Shown piece after piece: positions 1 through 10,686 of a DNA stretch of 64,000 bases. Source of the stretch: Rhizobium sp. 9140 (lineage in GTDB: Bacteria; Pseudomonadota; Alphaproteobacteria; Rhizobiales; Rhizobiaceae). Positions within the stretch are counted from its first letter, which is position 1. Each line of letters begins with the position of its first letter. The notes beneath the pieces were generated by a model. That model saw only the letters and a program-made list of their open reading frames with translations, made no database searches and was not told where the DNA came from. Both the position numbers and the translations under genes were made by a program. The stretch lies in the NCBI RefSeq assembly GCF_900067135.1, contig NZ_FJUR01000001.1, positions 3,450,001-3,514,000 on the forward strand, written 5' to 3'.

Positions 1-640
1 CGCGACGGATACGTCGGAACTGCTTTACGTCAATGCGAAGTTCGGCGACGCACAGACCCGGTTCTATCGTTTCCAGGACCCCGACGACAATTCCGTCGAT
101 TACTATAACGAGATGGGCAAGAGCATTCGTCAGTTCCTGCTGCGCAACCCGGTTCCCAACGGCACGTTCCGCTCGGGCTTCGGCATGCGGCGTCATCCGA
201 TCCTCGGCTTCTCGCGCATGCATACCGGCGTGGACTGGGCCGCACCGCGCGGCACGCCGATCATCGCGGCGGGCAATGGCGTCGTGGAAAAGGCGGGCTG
301 GGATAGCGGCGGGTATGGCAACCAGACGCTCATCCGTCATGCGAACGGTTACGTCTCGTCCTATAACCACCAGAGCGCGATCGCCAAGAACGTCAAGCCC
401 GGCGCACGGGTGGCGCAGGGTCAGGTCATCGGCTGGATCGGAACGACGGGCCTGTCGACCGGTCCGCATCTGCATTACGAGCTGATCGTCAACGGCAACC
501 GCGTCGATCCGCTGCGCATCCGCCTCCCCGGCGGCAAATCGCTGGACGGCCCGGCGCTCGCCCAGTTCGAGGAAGAGCGGCAGCGCATCGACGAACTGCT
601 GGCCAAGGACAATGGCAGCGAAGTCGCCGCCACGCAGTAA
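1..640 (+). CDS. M23 family metallopeptidase, C-terminal part (5' end outside window)
   Basis: The frame is open from base 2, so the gene begins before the window. The visible 212 residues hold a complete LytM/M23 peptidase domain. The first zinc motif is H-x3-D in MHTGVDWAAP, and the HLHYEL motif lies near the C-terminus. M23 enzymes cut peptide cross-links of peptidoglycan in the periplasm. The residues before the domain (FGDAQTRFYRFQDPDDNSVD) fit the longer rhizobial M23 proteins that carry an N-terminal anchor or coiled coil, which cannot be seen here. The family call is secure; the exact substrate is not known. Confidence 0.9.
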   Translation, partial: ATDTSELLYVNAKFGDAQTRFYRFQDPDDNSVDYYNEMGKSIRQFLLRNPVPNGTFRSGFGMRRHPILGFSRMHTGVDWAAPRGTPIIAAGNGVVEKAGWDSGGYGNQTLIRHANGYVSSYNHQSAIAKNVKPGARVAQGQVIGWIGTTGLSTGPHLHYELIVNGNRVDPLRIRLPGGKSLDGPALAQFEEERQRIDELLAKDNGSEVAATQ

Positions 641-674
641 TACGGCTTCCGGTTGATCAGACCGGAAGCCGTAT
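640..674 (+). terminator. Hairpin after the M23 gene, terminator-like
   Basis: A perfect 13-bp stem (641-653 with 661-673) and a 7-base loop begin directly after the TAA stop of the peptidase gene. No clear T-run follows, so it may be a terminator without a U-tract or a palindromic repeat. A related palindrome lies at 725-756. Confidence 0.5.
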
Positions 675-724
675 TCCGTCCATTGAAAATCAGGCCTTCC
701 GGCCAGAGATTTTCGATGGTTCTT

Positions 725-756
725 GTTTCCGGTTCGCGAAGCGATCAGCCGGAAAC
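725..756. repeat. Second palindrome in the convergent M23/metF gap
   Basis: GTTTCCGG at 725-732 pairs with CCGGAAAC at 749-756. Its core shares TTCCGGTT and GATCAG with the hairpin at 640-674. A short palindrome, GGCCTTCCGGCC, lies between them. The gap separates convergent genes, so the set may act as a bidirectional terminator or be REP-like. Confidence 0.5.
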
Positions 757-811
757 CGTATAACAGCGTGGTAGCGATGATGGCGCGCCTGCCGCTCCTG
801 CAGAAACGGAA

Positions 812-1888
812 TCAGTGCGGCCGCTTTGCCGCCGTTTCTGCAAGGCTCTCCTGATCCTGAATGTCCCCCTCGCGCGCGGCATCCAGACGCTCGGCAACGC
901 CGGCGTCCGCCGGGTCCTGCTCGCGCCGCCACGGTCTGCGGCCTTTCAGGACGCCGGATTCATGAACAATCTCGGCCACATATTCTTCCTGCCGATAGGC
1001 CATCACGTGAATGCCGGAGACGCCCGCGATCTCCTTCACCTCGTTGATGATGTCGATGCAGATCTGCTTGCCTTCCTTCTTCTGGTCGGCAGCACCTTCC
1101 AGCCGGGCGATGATCGCATCGGGAATGTGGACGCCCGGCACGTTGGAGCGTATCCAGCGCGCGGTGCGGGCGGATGCCATGGGGCCGACGCCGACGAGGA
1201 TATGGCAGTGCTCGTGCAGGCCGAGATCGCGCACTTTTTCCATGTAGGCACGAAACATCGGCACATCGAAACAATACTGGCTCTGCACGAACTGCGCGCC
1301 CGCCTCGATCTTCTTGGCAAGCCGGTACGGACGGAAATCATATGGCGGCGCGAATGGATTGATGGCGGCGCCGAGAAAGACGCGCGGCGGTGCGGTCAGC
1401 TTGCGCCCGGAGAGAAACTTGGCGTGATCCCGCATGATCCGCACCGTTTCCAAGAGCGACATGCAGTCGAGATCGAAGACGGGCTTTGCCCCCGGCTGGT
1501 CGCCGGCCTGCACACCGTCACCGGTGAGGCACAGAATATTCGCCACGCCCATGGCGGCGGCACCCAGCACATCGCCCTGAATGGCGATCCGGTTCCGGTC
1601 GCGGCAGGAGATCTGCATGATCGGCGCGTAACCCATGCGGGTCAGAAGCGCACAGATGCCGACCGAGGACATATGGCAATTGGCGCCCGACGCATCGACC
1701 GCGTTGATGCCGTCTACCCAGCCCTCGAATACGGCGGCCCGGGCATAGACCTCTTCCGGATCGGCACTGTCGGGCGGGTTCAGCTCGGCCGTCACGGCGA
1801 ACTCGCCGCGCCGAAGCACCTGCTCCAGCCGCCCGCGCGAGGAATGGCCGGGCAGGAGATCGCCAGAAGCGTTTGGGAAACCCCTCAT
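812..1888 (-). CDS. metF: Methylenetetrahydrofolate reductase (MetF family)
   Basis: The 358-residue protein is a flavin TIM-barrel reductase of the MTHFR family. It interconverts 5,10-methylene-THF and 5-methyl-THF in the cytoplasm. Family marks include FAVTAELNPPDS near residue 30 (the catalytic Glu region), LCLTGDG at the pterin/FAD site, and GAQFVQSQYCFD. It is the short form without its own regulatory domain. Its ATG overlaps the stop of the upstream cysteine-rich MTHFR C-terminal-like gene by 4 bases (ATGA), so the two are probably translated together and may form one complex, as MetF and MetV do in acetogens. The last 40 residues are low-complexity and charged. The electron donor is not evident. 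Confidence 0.9.
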   Translation of the reverse strand: MRGFPNASGDLLPGHSSRGRLEQVLRRGEFAVTAELNPPDSADPEEVYARAAVFEGWVDGINAVDASGANCHMSSVGICALLTRMGYAPIMQISCRDRNRIAIQGDVLGAAAMGVANILCLTGDGVQAGDQPGAKPVFDLDCMSLLETVRIMRDHAKFLSGRKLTAPPRVFLGAAINPFAPPYDFRPYRLAKKIEAGAQFVQSQYCFDVPMFRAYMEKVRDLGLHEHCHILVGVGPMASARTARWIRSNVPGVHIPDAIIARLEGAADQKKEGKQICIDIINEVKEIAGVSGIHVMAYRQEEYVAEIVHESGVLKGRRPWRREQDPADAGVAERLDAAREGDIQDQESLAETAAKRPH

Positions 1889-2502
1889 GTCGGGCGTCCA
1901 GACGTTGCAGCACGGTTATCCCGCGCCTGCGCCTCGGCTGCCGTCACCCGCAGCCAAGACGAGGTTTTGCGCAACGACTGGTTCACTGGCGGCTGTACGG
2001 CAAGGATCGCATCGCCGTTCTCCATCTGCCGCGAACCTTCCCAGGCTTTGACCCAGACGCAGGGCATATCGGGTTCCACTTCGCAGTTTCCATTGGCGCG
2101 CACGCCGCCGCAGGGTCCGTTGCGCAATTGCTTCGGGCAGTTCATCGGGCAGGACATGCCGGTGGACGACAGGATGCATTGGCCGCACATGCGACAGTCG
2201 AAGAGCAGCCCCTTCACCCCGCGCTCGACCACGGTCACCGGCGCCTCGGCTCTCGCATAGCCGATCGCCCGCCAGAGCGGGTGCAGTGCCAGAAACACCG
2301 ACGCGAAGCGGTGATAGACCCATTCCAGCAACCGGGAATGGCGCACCGACCAGAGACGGATCGCAAAGCTGCGCTGGCCACGCCGGTTGGGCGAGACTTT
2401 GGCGGGCGTATAGGCGCCGATCGCAGCCTTACGGCCGGCCTGCGCATTGCCCTTGTCAGGCTTGGGCGCAGGAGCGAGATCGGAGGGCGAAGGTTTCGTC
2501 AT
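1885..2502 (-). CDS. MTHFR C-terminal-domain, cysteine-rich partner protein (MetV-like)
   Basis: This 205-residue protein carries a dense cysteine block in its centre (CRMCGQC, then SCPMNCPK, then GPCGGVR, followed by GNCEVEPDMPC). The pattern fits the methylene-THF reductase C-terminal family, proposed to bind metal or Fe-S clusters. In acetogens the related MetV partners MetF. The start ATG at 2502 gives MTKPSPSD; longer upstream readings are low complexity and unlikely. It overlaps metF by 4 bases. The N-terminal 60 residues are basic and proline-rich. The metal and exact role are inferred from the family. Confidence 0.8.
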   Translation of the reverse strand: MTKPSPSDLAPAPKPDKGNAQAGRKAAIGAYTPAKVSPNRRGQRSFAIRLWSVRHSRLLEWVYHRFASVFLALHPLWRAIGYARAEAPVTVVERGVKGLLFDCRMCGQCILSSTGMSCPMNCPKQLRNGPCGGVRANGNCEVEPDMPCVWVKAWEGSRQMENGDAILAVQPPVNQSLRKTSSWLRVTAAEAQARDNRAATSGRPT

Positions 2503-2651
2503 ATGTATCCGCCTTGTATCGGTCCCGTCGTGCCCATTGTCGTGGTCGTCGTCATAGCCGTCATCCGGCAAATGCTTGCGCGTCTTTTCGACCCGCCGCG
2601 CATCCTTGCACGACACGCCGCGACAGTGAAAGCGACGTGCCCCGATACGTC

Positions 2652-3431
2652 CTACCAGATGCCACGCGACAACCCATTCCGGATCCATGTCCAGACGGGC
2701 GGGTGATACCATTGCCGCGATGGACCCGCGACGGTCATCGGCCGAAGCGTCCCCGCCAGCGCATCCTCGACCGCTCGGATGGCGATTCCGGTCGAAGCGG
2801 CCGTCTGCAGCAGCGGATAGGTGTGCATCGTATCGCCTTTGCCGGGCGTCATGCGCGTCTGATAGAGAATATCGCCCGTATCGACGCCCGTATCGACCAG
2901 ATGTACCGTCGCACCGAAATTCTCCTCGTCCCGGTTCACCCGCGCCCAGTATCCGCCCATCAGGCCGCGATATCGGGGATTGATGCCCGCATGGAAATTG
3001 ATGACCGGACAGGATATCGCCGACAACGTTGTGGCAGACAGCATGCGGCACGAGACGAGGAAGACGACATCCGGCGAAAGCTTGGTCAGCGACTGCAGCG
3101 CCTCCGGCGTGTTGATCGATGGTATCGGCACCGTTCTGACGTCGGCATTCGGCACATCCGAGACGCCATAAGTCTCCAGAAGCTCCCGCGCACGGCCTTC
3201 GGTAAAACGCTTGCCAAATTTGGAGGCGATCATGGTTGCGAGCTGACCGAGAGCCACCGGCCATCCGAGCTTGCGCGCGCGTCGCCTGACGAAGACGGAC
3301 TTCGATTCCCCCGGCTCCAGGAGAACGACAACCTCGGAAAAGCGACGGGCAAGCGCATTGATCAGGATCTGCGGATTGCGCCCGCCTGCCGTGACCACGA
3401 CCACGACACCCGCTCGCTTCATCTCCACCAT
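2652..3431 (-). CDS. Formyltransferase-family protein
   Basis: The roughly 260-residue protein has the formyl_trans_N fold signature: CPVINFHAGINPRYRG (catalytic Asn and His region), then HLVDTGVDTGDIL with the conserved Asp. Such enzymes move a formyl group from 10-formyl-THF to an amine, as in Fmt, PurN and sugar N-formyltransferases. It is too short for Fmt and lacks its C-terminal domain, and the N-terminus (VVVVVTAGGRNPQILINAL) differs from PurN, so the acceptor is unknown. It lies upstream of the metV-like/metF pair on the same strand, which suggests a shared one-carbon theme. GTG 3437, ATG 3431 and ATG 3422 are possible starts; 3431 has a GAGGC motif about 9 bases upstream. Confidence 0.8.
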   Translation of the reverse strand: MVEMKRAGVVVVVTAGGRNPQILINALARRFSEVVVLLEPGESKSVFVRRRARKLGWPVALGQLATMIASKFGKRFTEGRARELLETYGVSDVPNADVRTVPIPSINTPEALQSLTKLSPDVVFLVSCRMLSATTLSAISCPVINFHAGINPRYRGLMGGYWARVNRDEENFGATVHLVDTGVDTGDILYQTRMTPGKGDTMHTYPLLQTAASTGIAIRAVEDALAGTLRPMTVAGPSRQWYHPPVWTWIRNGLSRGIW

Positions 3432-3503
3432 ATCCACGCCTCTGCTCGCCTCGGCACATTTGTCACCGATCCGGCTTACCGGTTGATTAAAGGCATTGCA
3501 CGC

Positions 3504-3533
3504 AAAAGGCCTCCCCGGTTTCCCGGGAAGGCC
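3504..3533 (-). terminator. Rho-independent terminator of clpB
   Basis: A GGCC-rich stem (3508-3518 with 3523-3533, one mismatch) with a 4-base loop is followed on the minus strand by TTTT. It lies about 25 bases after the clpB stop. Confidence 0.7.
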
Positions 3534-3558
3534 AGATATTGAGGATCAGGCAAGTCGA

Positions 3559-6165
<2,607 letters not shown>

Positions 6166-6296
6166 CGTCTACCTCCTTGGAACCGGAACGCCCATGCGGC
6201 ACGCCCCGGCGGTTGGGATCGGGCTCCCGAAATCGGCAAGCCCGGGTTCGCGGTGAGGACGCTGCGGATCGCCTCGCCCTCCCGCTTCGACCTGAG

Positions 6297-6325
6297 ATAT
6301 GGGAGGCGTTTTTGCCGAATTAAAG
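6297..6325 (-). promoter_or_regulatory. Candidate RpoH (sigma-32) promoter of clpB
   Basis: On the minus strand CTTTAA (6325-6320) and CCCATAT (6303-6297) are separated by 16 bases. This is close to the alphaproteobacterial heat-shock pattern CTTGAA/CCCATnT, with one change in the -35. It lies between the upstream gene's stop and clpB, a known heat-shock gene. It was found by eye. Confidence 0.45.
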
Positions 6326-6333
6326 AGCAGAAT

Positions 6334-7866
6334 TCACGTCATTTCGATTTGCGGCGAGATTGTTCCATCTTGATCGGACGCTTGCAAAAGGACCGGATCG
6401 ACGATCCAGCCTTCCAGCGGATCGGCATGCGGCGGAATGCCGAAACCGGCCTCTCTCTGCCCATAAGCCCAGCCCGCCTGAACCGCACAAAGGAGCGCAT
6501 CCAGCGCGTCCCCGCTCGGATCTTCGGCAAGCGAGCGCGGTGCCTCGATCCGCAGGCCGGACAAGGATCGGTCCGACTTGGCATCGCAAAGGATATCGAA
6601 CAGATCGAGGCGGGCCAACAGATGCTCCGCCGTCTGCAGACTGCGCGTATCGTTCTTGTAGGATCGCCGCCCGATCAGCCGCCGCGCCATGACGCCGGGA
6701 TAGGCCTCCACCACGACACGGCTCGGGTCGCCCGCCCGAAGAAGCGGCAGATGCACATCGGATTCGAGCAGCCGGCGCGCACCCTCATAAAACATCAAAC
6801 CGACCGGCACCCCATGGAGCTTCTGCGGGCTGATCCCGCCTGTGCTTTTATCGATGAACCGCTGGTGCTCTTTGTCGCCGGGCGCGCGAGGCAAACGGTA
6901 CTGCGTGAGCGCCGCGTAGAACTGCGCACGCGACAGGCTGGCGACGTGACCGACATAAGCTTCCCACGACAAAGGCCAGCCGACCGTCTCGATGAATCGG
7001 CGAGACTGCCCGAAGGGAAAGTCGAGCCCGGCAATCCAGGGACCCGACGCGGCGAGAAAGCCAGTGAAGCCGTCGAAATTCGTCCAGCGATGCATCTCTG
7101 CGAACCGCAACGTCCCGCCATCCAGCCGGCATTCGACGCAGGTGATCGGCTTTTGCCGCGAGGGAGCGGAGGTGAAATCCACACCAAAAACCCTCATCCC
7201 ATCGCCGCCCGGCATGGTCTCCCGGTCCCCGAGCCTTGCAACCTGGAAAAGCGGCGGCATAGGCGATCCGCCGGAGCGAGAAGCCGCCTCATGTTTCATC
7301 GCCGGCTTCAACACAGGCAACACGGTCATCGCCTGAAGGATCGCAGCGACATGCATCGACTGACCAATCAGTCCGGTGCCCAAACCAGCAAGCACTGTTT
7401 CGATCGGCAGAAGCTCGACCGTCAACCCATTTTCTTCCGGATCGAGCTGTTGCTCGCCCACGCGGACGACGTCGCGCGCAAGAAACGCATGCACGCGGTT
7501 CGTCTGCATCGAAGGATTGGGATAGAGCGAACTCAGCCATTCCATCCGCTCGCAGCGATAGCCGGTTTCCTCCAGAAGCTCCCGCCTCGCCGCCGCCTCT
7601 GGATCGACATCGCTCGCTTCCATGCTGCCGGCCGGCGCTTCCAGCAAAACCTTTCCCGCAGCATGCCGATACTGGCGGACCAGCACCATCTGCCCGTCCG
7701 GTGTGATCGCGACGACGGCCACCCAGTCGGGATAGGTCAGCACATAATAAGGATCGACGCGCAACCCGAACGGAGTCTCACAGGCATCCGCACGGACATC
7801 GATATGCCGATCGCGGAGCAGAGACCGCGAATGCAGGATCTTCCAGGTCTCGTCATTCCCAGCCAT
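6334..7866 (-). CDS. NUDIX hydrolase-DUF429 fusion protein
   Basis: One uninterrupted frame codes for 510 residues with two parts. Residues 1-185 are a NUDIX hydrolase of the ADP-ribose pyrophosphatase type: the Nudix box lies at about 80-104 with the core RRELLEETGY, so nucleoside-diphosphate-linked substrates are likely. Residues 224-510 match DUF429 (start MRVFGVDFTSAPS), a family with a predicted RNase H-like fold and no settled function. A 40-residue linker joins them. The start at 7866 follows a GGGGAGGGGG purine tract. An ATG at 7197 begins exactly at the DUF429 part, so separate translation is possible. From memory of rhizobial genomes these are usually two genes; the fusion could be a lost stop codon or a sequencing error. 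Confidence 0.75.
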   Translation of the reverse strand: MAGNDETWKILHSRSLLRDRHIDVRADACETPFGLRVDPYYVLTYPDWVAVVAITPDGQMVLVRQYRHAAGKVLLEAPAGSMEASDVDPEAAARRELLEETGYRCERMEWLSSLYPNPSMQTNRVHAFLARDVVRVGEQQLDPEENGLTVELLPIETVLAGLGTGLIGQSMHVAAILQAMTVLPVLKPAMKHEAASRSGGSPMPPLFQVARLGDRETMPGGDGMRVFGVDFTSAPSRQKPITCVECRLDGGTLRFAEMHRWTNFDGFTGFLAASGPWIAGLDFPFGQSRRFIETVGWPLSWEAYVGHVASLSRAQFYAALTQYRLPRAPGDKEHQRFIDKSTGGISPQKLHGVPVGLMFYEGARRLLESDVHLPLLRAGDPSRVVVEAYPGVMARRLIGRRSYKNDTRSLQTAEHLLARLDLFDILCDAKSDRSLSGLRIEAPRSLAEDPSGDALDALLCAVQAGWAYGQREAGFGIPPHADPLEGWIVDPVLLQASDQDGTISPQIEMT

Positions 7867-8037
7867 GGCTGGCCCCCTCCCCTTACGATGATGCGTGACC
7901 ATATCCCCATTCGCGTCGCCGTGACGACGTTTCACACAGCATGCATCCCATCTGTAAGAATTGACAAACGTTTCGGAAGACCCAAGGTCGAAGAGAGCCT
8001 GACCCAAGGCAATCCGACGATCCCGGAACCCCTATCT

Positions 8038-8393
8038 ATGCCACTCGCGCACCTGCCGGCCTCGTTTCGGACTATGCTCTTGGCCCTTGTGCTCTTCAGC
8101 CTCGTCGCGGGCCAAGCATTCGCGGCCGGAAACACCCCGTGCAGTGGCAGGAAAAGCGGCGTCGATCACTGTCAGGGAGAGCGCTTCATCTGCCGCGACG
8201 GCTCGATCAGCGCCAGCAAGGGATCCTGCTCGGCCACCCATCGACCGCTCGGGCTCCACGGGCATCATCCCACCCAGCACCGGCAACAGGCACGATGACA
8301 TGCGACTGTCGCAGCGGCACATTCTGCACCGGCCCACGCGGCGGCCGGTTCTGCCTCTCCGACAGCGGCAAAAAGAGCTATTTGCGGAAGTAG
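8038..8393 (+). pseudogene. Small secreted Cys-rich protein gene, apparently frameshifted
   Basis: The first frame gives a signal peptide (LLALVLFSLVAGQAFA) followed by CSGRKSGVDHCQGERFIC and RDGSISASKGSC, then runs into a non-typical tail and stops at 8298. In another frame, 8295-8393, lies TCDCRSGTFCTGPRGGRF followed by CLSDSGKKSYLRK, which looks like the missing C-terminal half of the same small cysteine-rich family. I read it as one periplasmic or secreted gene broken between about 8228 and 8295. The stop of the first part and the ATG of the second overlap as ATGA, so two coupled genes are an alternative. Confidence 0.5.
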
Positions 8394-8404
8394 AACCGCC
8401 CACG

Positions 8405-8432
8405 AAAAAGGGCGCCGTTGCCGCCGCCCTTT
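8405..8432 (-). terminator. Rho-independent terminator of the DUF4167 gene
   Basis: AAAGGGCG (8407-8414) pairs with 8425-8432 around a 10-base loop. On the minus strand the stem is followed by a run of T. It lies 26 bases after the DUF4167 stop. Confidence 0.75.
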
Positions 8433-8457
8433 CCATGCCTGTTGGTCTTGCGACCGA

Positions 8458-9399
8458 TTATTCGGAGTCAGCCAAAGCCGGCGCTTCCGGTTGTTCGCCG
8501 GCGGCACCCTCTTCCGCGGTACCTTCGGTGCGACGCGGGCGGCGGGCGCGCGGGGCAGCCCGACGGCGTGGCGCGCGGCCTGCGGCCTCCTCTTCGATGG
8601 CGACTTCGGCGGGCGTGCCTTCAATGTCCGGCTGCGGACCGGTGCCGTCGATGACAGTTTCCGGCGTTGCGGCAACGGGATGCTCGACAGCGACAGGGCG
8701 CTCGGCCCGGGGCTGACGCTCGGCACGCGGTGCACGTTCGGGACGCTCCGGACGTTCAGCGCGTTCGGGCCGTTCAGCACGCTGCTCCGTCCGCTCGGGC
8801 CGTTCCGTCTGCTCGCTGCGGTCCGCACGTTCCGTTCGCTCGGGGCGATCCGCCTGAACCGGACGCTCATTGCGCTCGGCGCGGTCCTGACGGTCTGGCC
8901 GTTCGTTGCGCTCCGTCCGCTGCTGCGGCTGTGGCTGCTGCTGGCGTGGCTGCTCGCGGCGGGGTGTCGGCTGCTGCATGACCGGCTGATCGTCGTAGCC
9001 CTGATCCTGATCGTCGTCCATCATGCCGTCACGGTCGTTACCGTCCATGTCGTTGCCTTCATAAGACGGGCGATCGTCACGCTGGAAACGTTCCTGCATC
9101 TGCGCCTGTGCGGCTGCGATGATGCGGTTGTAGTGCTCGGCATGCTGAAGATAGTTTTCGGCGATGACCCGGTCGCCGGAGCTCTGCGCATCGCGCGCGA
9201 GCGTCGTGTACTTCTCGGCGATATGCTGCGCGGTGCCGCGGATCTTCACGTCAGGGCCGGAGCTGTCATATGTCCGGGTGAGCGGGTTCTGCCCCTTCCG
9301 GTTATGATTGTTATTACCGCCGCCGCCGCCGCCATTGTTATTGTTGTTATTATTGTTGTTACGCCCACGGCCGCGCTTGTTCTGCTGTCCTGGCCTCAT
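8458..9399 (-). CDS. DUF4167 domain-containing protein
   Basis: This 313-residue protein starts MRPGQQNKRGRGRN, the usual start of the family, which is why 9399 was chosen over upstream codons. The N-terminus continues with a run of nine Asn, six Gly and more Asn. The conserved DUF4167 core follows (RTYDSSGPDVKIRGTAQHIA to about NYLQHAEHYNRIIAAAQ). The C-terminal half is disordered, full of ERPERAERP-type repeats, and ends with an Arg-rich patch and an acidic tail. The charge pattern suggests RNA or nucleoprotein binding, but no function is established. It follows prmC and prfA on the same strand, as in other rhizobia. A strong terminator closes it. Confidence 0.85.
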   Translation of the reverse strand: MRPGQQNKRGRGRNNNNNNNNNGGGGGGNNNHNRKGQNPLTRTYDSSGPDVKIRGTAQHIAEKYTTLARDAQSSGDRVIAENYLQHAEHYNRIIAAAQAQMQERFQRDDRPSYEGNDMDGNDRDGMMDDDQDQGYDDQPVMQQPTPRREQPRQQQPQPQQRTERNERPDRQDRAERNERPVQADRPERTERADRSEQTERPERTEQRAERPERAERPERPERAPRAERQPRAERPVAVEHPVAATPETVIDGTGPQPDIEGTPAEVAIEEEAAGRAPRRRAAPRARRPRRTEGTAEEGAAGEQPEAPALADSE

Positions 9400-9783
9400 C
9401 CTATCGTCACCCGAAATCTCTTGATCATGATGGTTCATATGGCGTCCGGCCTCATGGCTCCGGCCATCGTGGTAAACACCTCCTCGCAGCTCCCGACATA
9501 AGGGGAGTCGGAACGAGAAGGCACGCCGCGACCCAGCAGCCTGAAAAGGCATCTCGCTGGTTGGCGTCAAATTAACAGGTACCCGCACCAGGCACTGTCG
9601 ACCCAAGCTCTTGTGTCAGAAGAGCATTCCCTGCGGAGAGGTCCGACCGGAACGAATCCTGACATCCTTGACCGTCTGCTCAGTGCGTGGCGGCAACCTA
9701 TCCGTCTTCCCGGCCAATTCCAAGCCTTTTCTTTGCGTCTGCGAAAAGAACATCGCATTACCAAGGCAGTAAACGGCCTGTTT
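9400..9783. other. Intergenic region prmC/DUF4167
   Basis: No gene or clear hairpin is seen in these 384 bases. The part near 9400-9480 should hold the DUF4167 promoter and leader. Confidence 0.5.
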
Positions 9784-10683
9784 TCAACAGGCTGGAAGGC
9801 CTGCAGCGTATGGCTTGCCAGCATTGGCACGGCGAAAGACAAGCACCCGGTCGTTTCCACCGAGATCGCGCAGGAAAGCCGTTCTCTCGAAACCTTCTAC
9901 GTCAAAGATCTGCGTCACGCTGTCCTTCTGGTCGAAGCCGATTTCCAGCCCGACCATGCCCTCATCTTCGAGGAAGGCGGCCGCGTGCACGGCGATCATA
10001 CGGTAAGCATCCAGCCCGTCCGCGCCCCCGTCGAGCGCCAGCATAGGATCGAAAAGCCGGACCTCGGGGTCCAGCCCGTCGATGATATCCGAACGGATGT
10101 AAGGCGGGTTCGAGACGATGAGATGATAACGCCCGTCGATCGTCTCGAACCAGTCGCTCCGCACGGTCCGGAAACGATCGGAGAGACCGTGAACCTGCGC
10201 ATTGGCGGCGGCGGTCGAAAGGGCATCCTCGGAAAGATCGACACCGACACCCGTGGCCTCGGCAACCTCGCTCAGAAGTACAAGGCAGATCGCCCCCGTG
10301 CCTGTGCCGAGGTCGAGGATTCGACACTGCCCGACCCGCGCAACCGTGGCCCGCACATGCGGCAGCATGGCCTCGACAAGCGTTTCCGTATCCGGCCGCG
10401 GCTCCAGCGTTTCCGGCGAGAGCGACAAGGTCAGCCCGTAGAAATCCCGCGTGCCGAGAATGCGGTGCAGCGGTTCGCGGGCCAACCGCCGCCCGATCCC
10501 GGCCCGGATCAAAGCCACCTTGTCCGCCGCCACGACGTCCCCGCCCCGGCTCATCAGCCCTGTCGGCGTCAGGCCGAGCAAACCGCCGACCAGAATGCGC
10601 GCTTCCTGCGCCGGATCGTCGAAATCGGCCTGCCGCAGCGCCGTCCGCATCTCGGCGAGCAGGCTGTCGATCGTGTCGGTCAC
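9784..10683 (-). CDS. prmC: Peptide chain release factor N5-glutamine methyltransferase
   Basis: PrmC (HemK) methylates the Gln of the GGQ motif in release factors, using S-adenosylmethionine. The 299-residue protein has an N-terminal helical domain, the SAM-binding motif ILDLGTGTGAICL at about residue 120, and the hallmark active site SNPPYI near residue 190. It lies 3 bases after its substrate gene prfA on the same strand, the usual arrangement. The C-terminus (GKPYAAGLPAC) extends a little past the family end. Confidence 0.95.
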   Translation of the reverse strand: MTDTIDSLLAEMRTALRQADFDDPAQEARILVGGLLGLTPTGLMSRGGDVVAADKVALIRAGIGRRLAREPLHRILGTRDFYGLTLSLSPETLEPRPDTETLVEAMLPHVRATVARVGQCRILDLGTGTGAICLVLLSEVAEATGVGVDLSEDALSTAAANAQVHGLSDRFRTVRSDWFETIDGRYHLIVSNPPYIRSDIIDGLDPEVRLFDPMLALDGGADGLDAYRMIAVHAAAFLEDEGMVGLEIGFDQKDSVTQIFDVEGFERTAFLRDLGGNDRVLVFRRANAGKPYAAGLPAC

Positions 10684-10686
10684 CGG

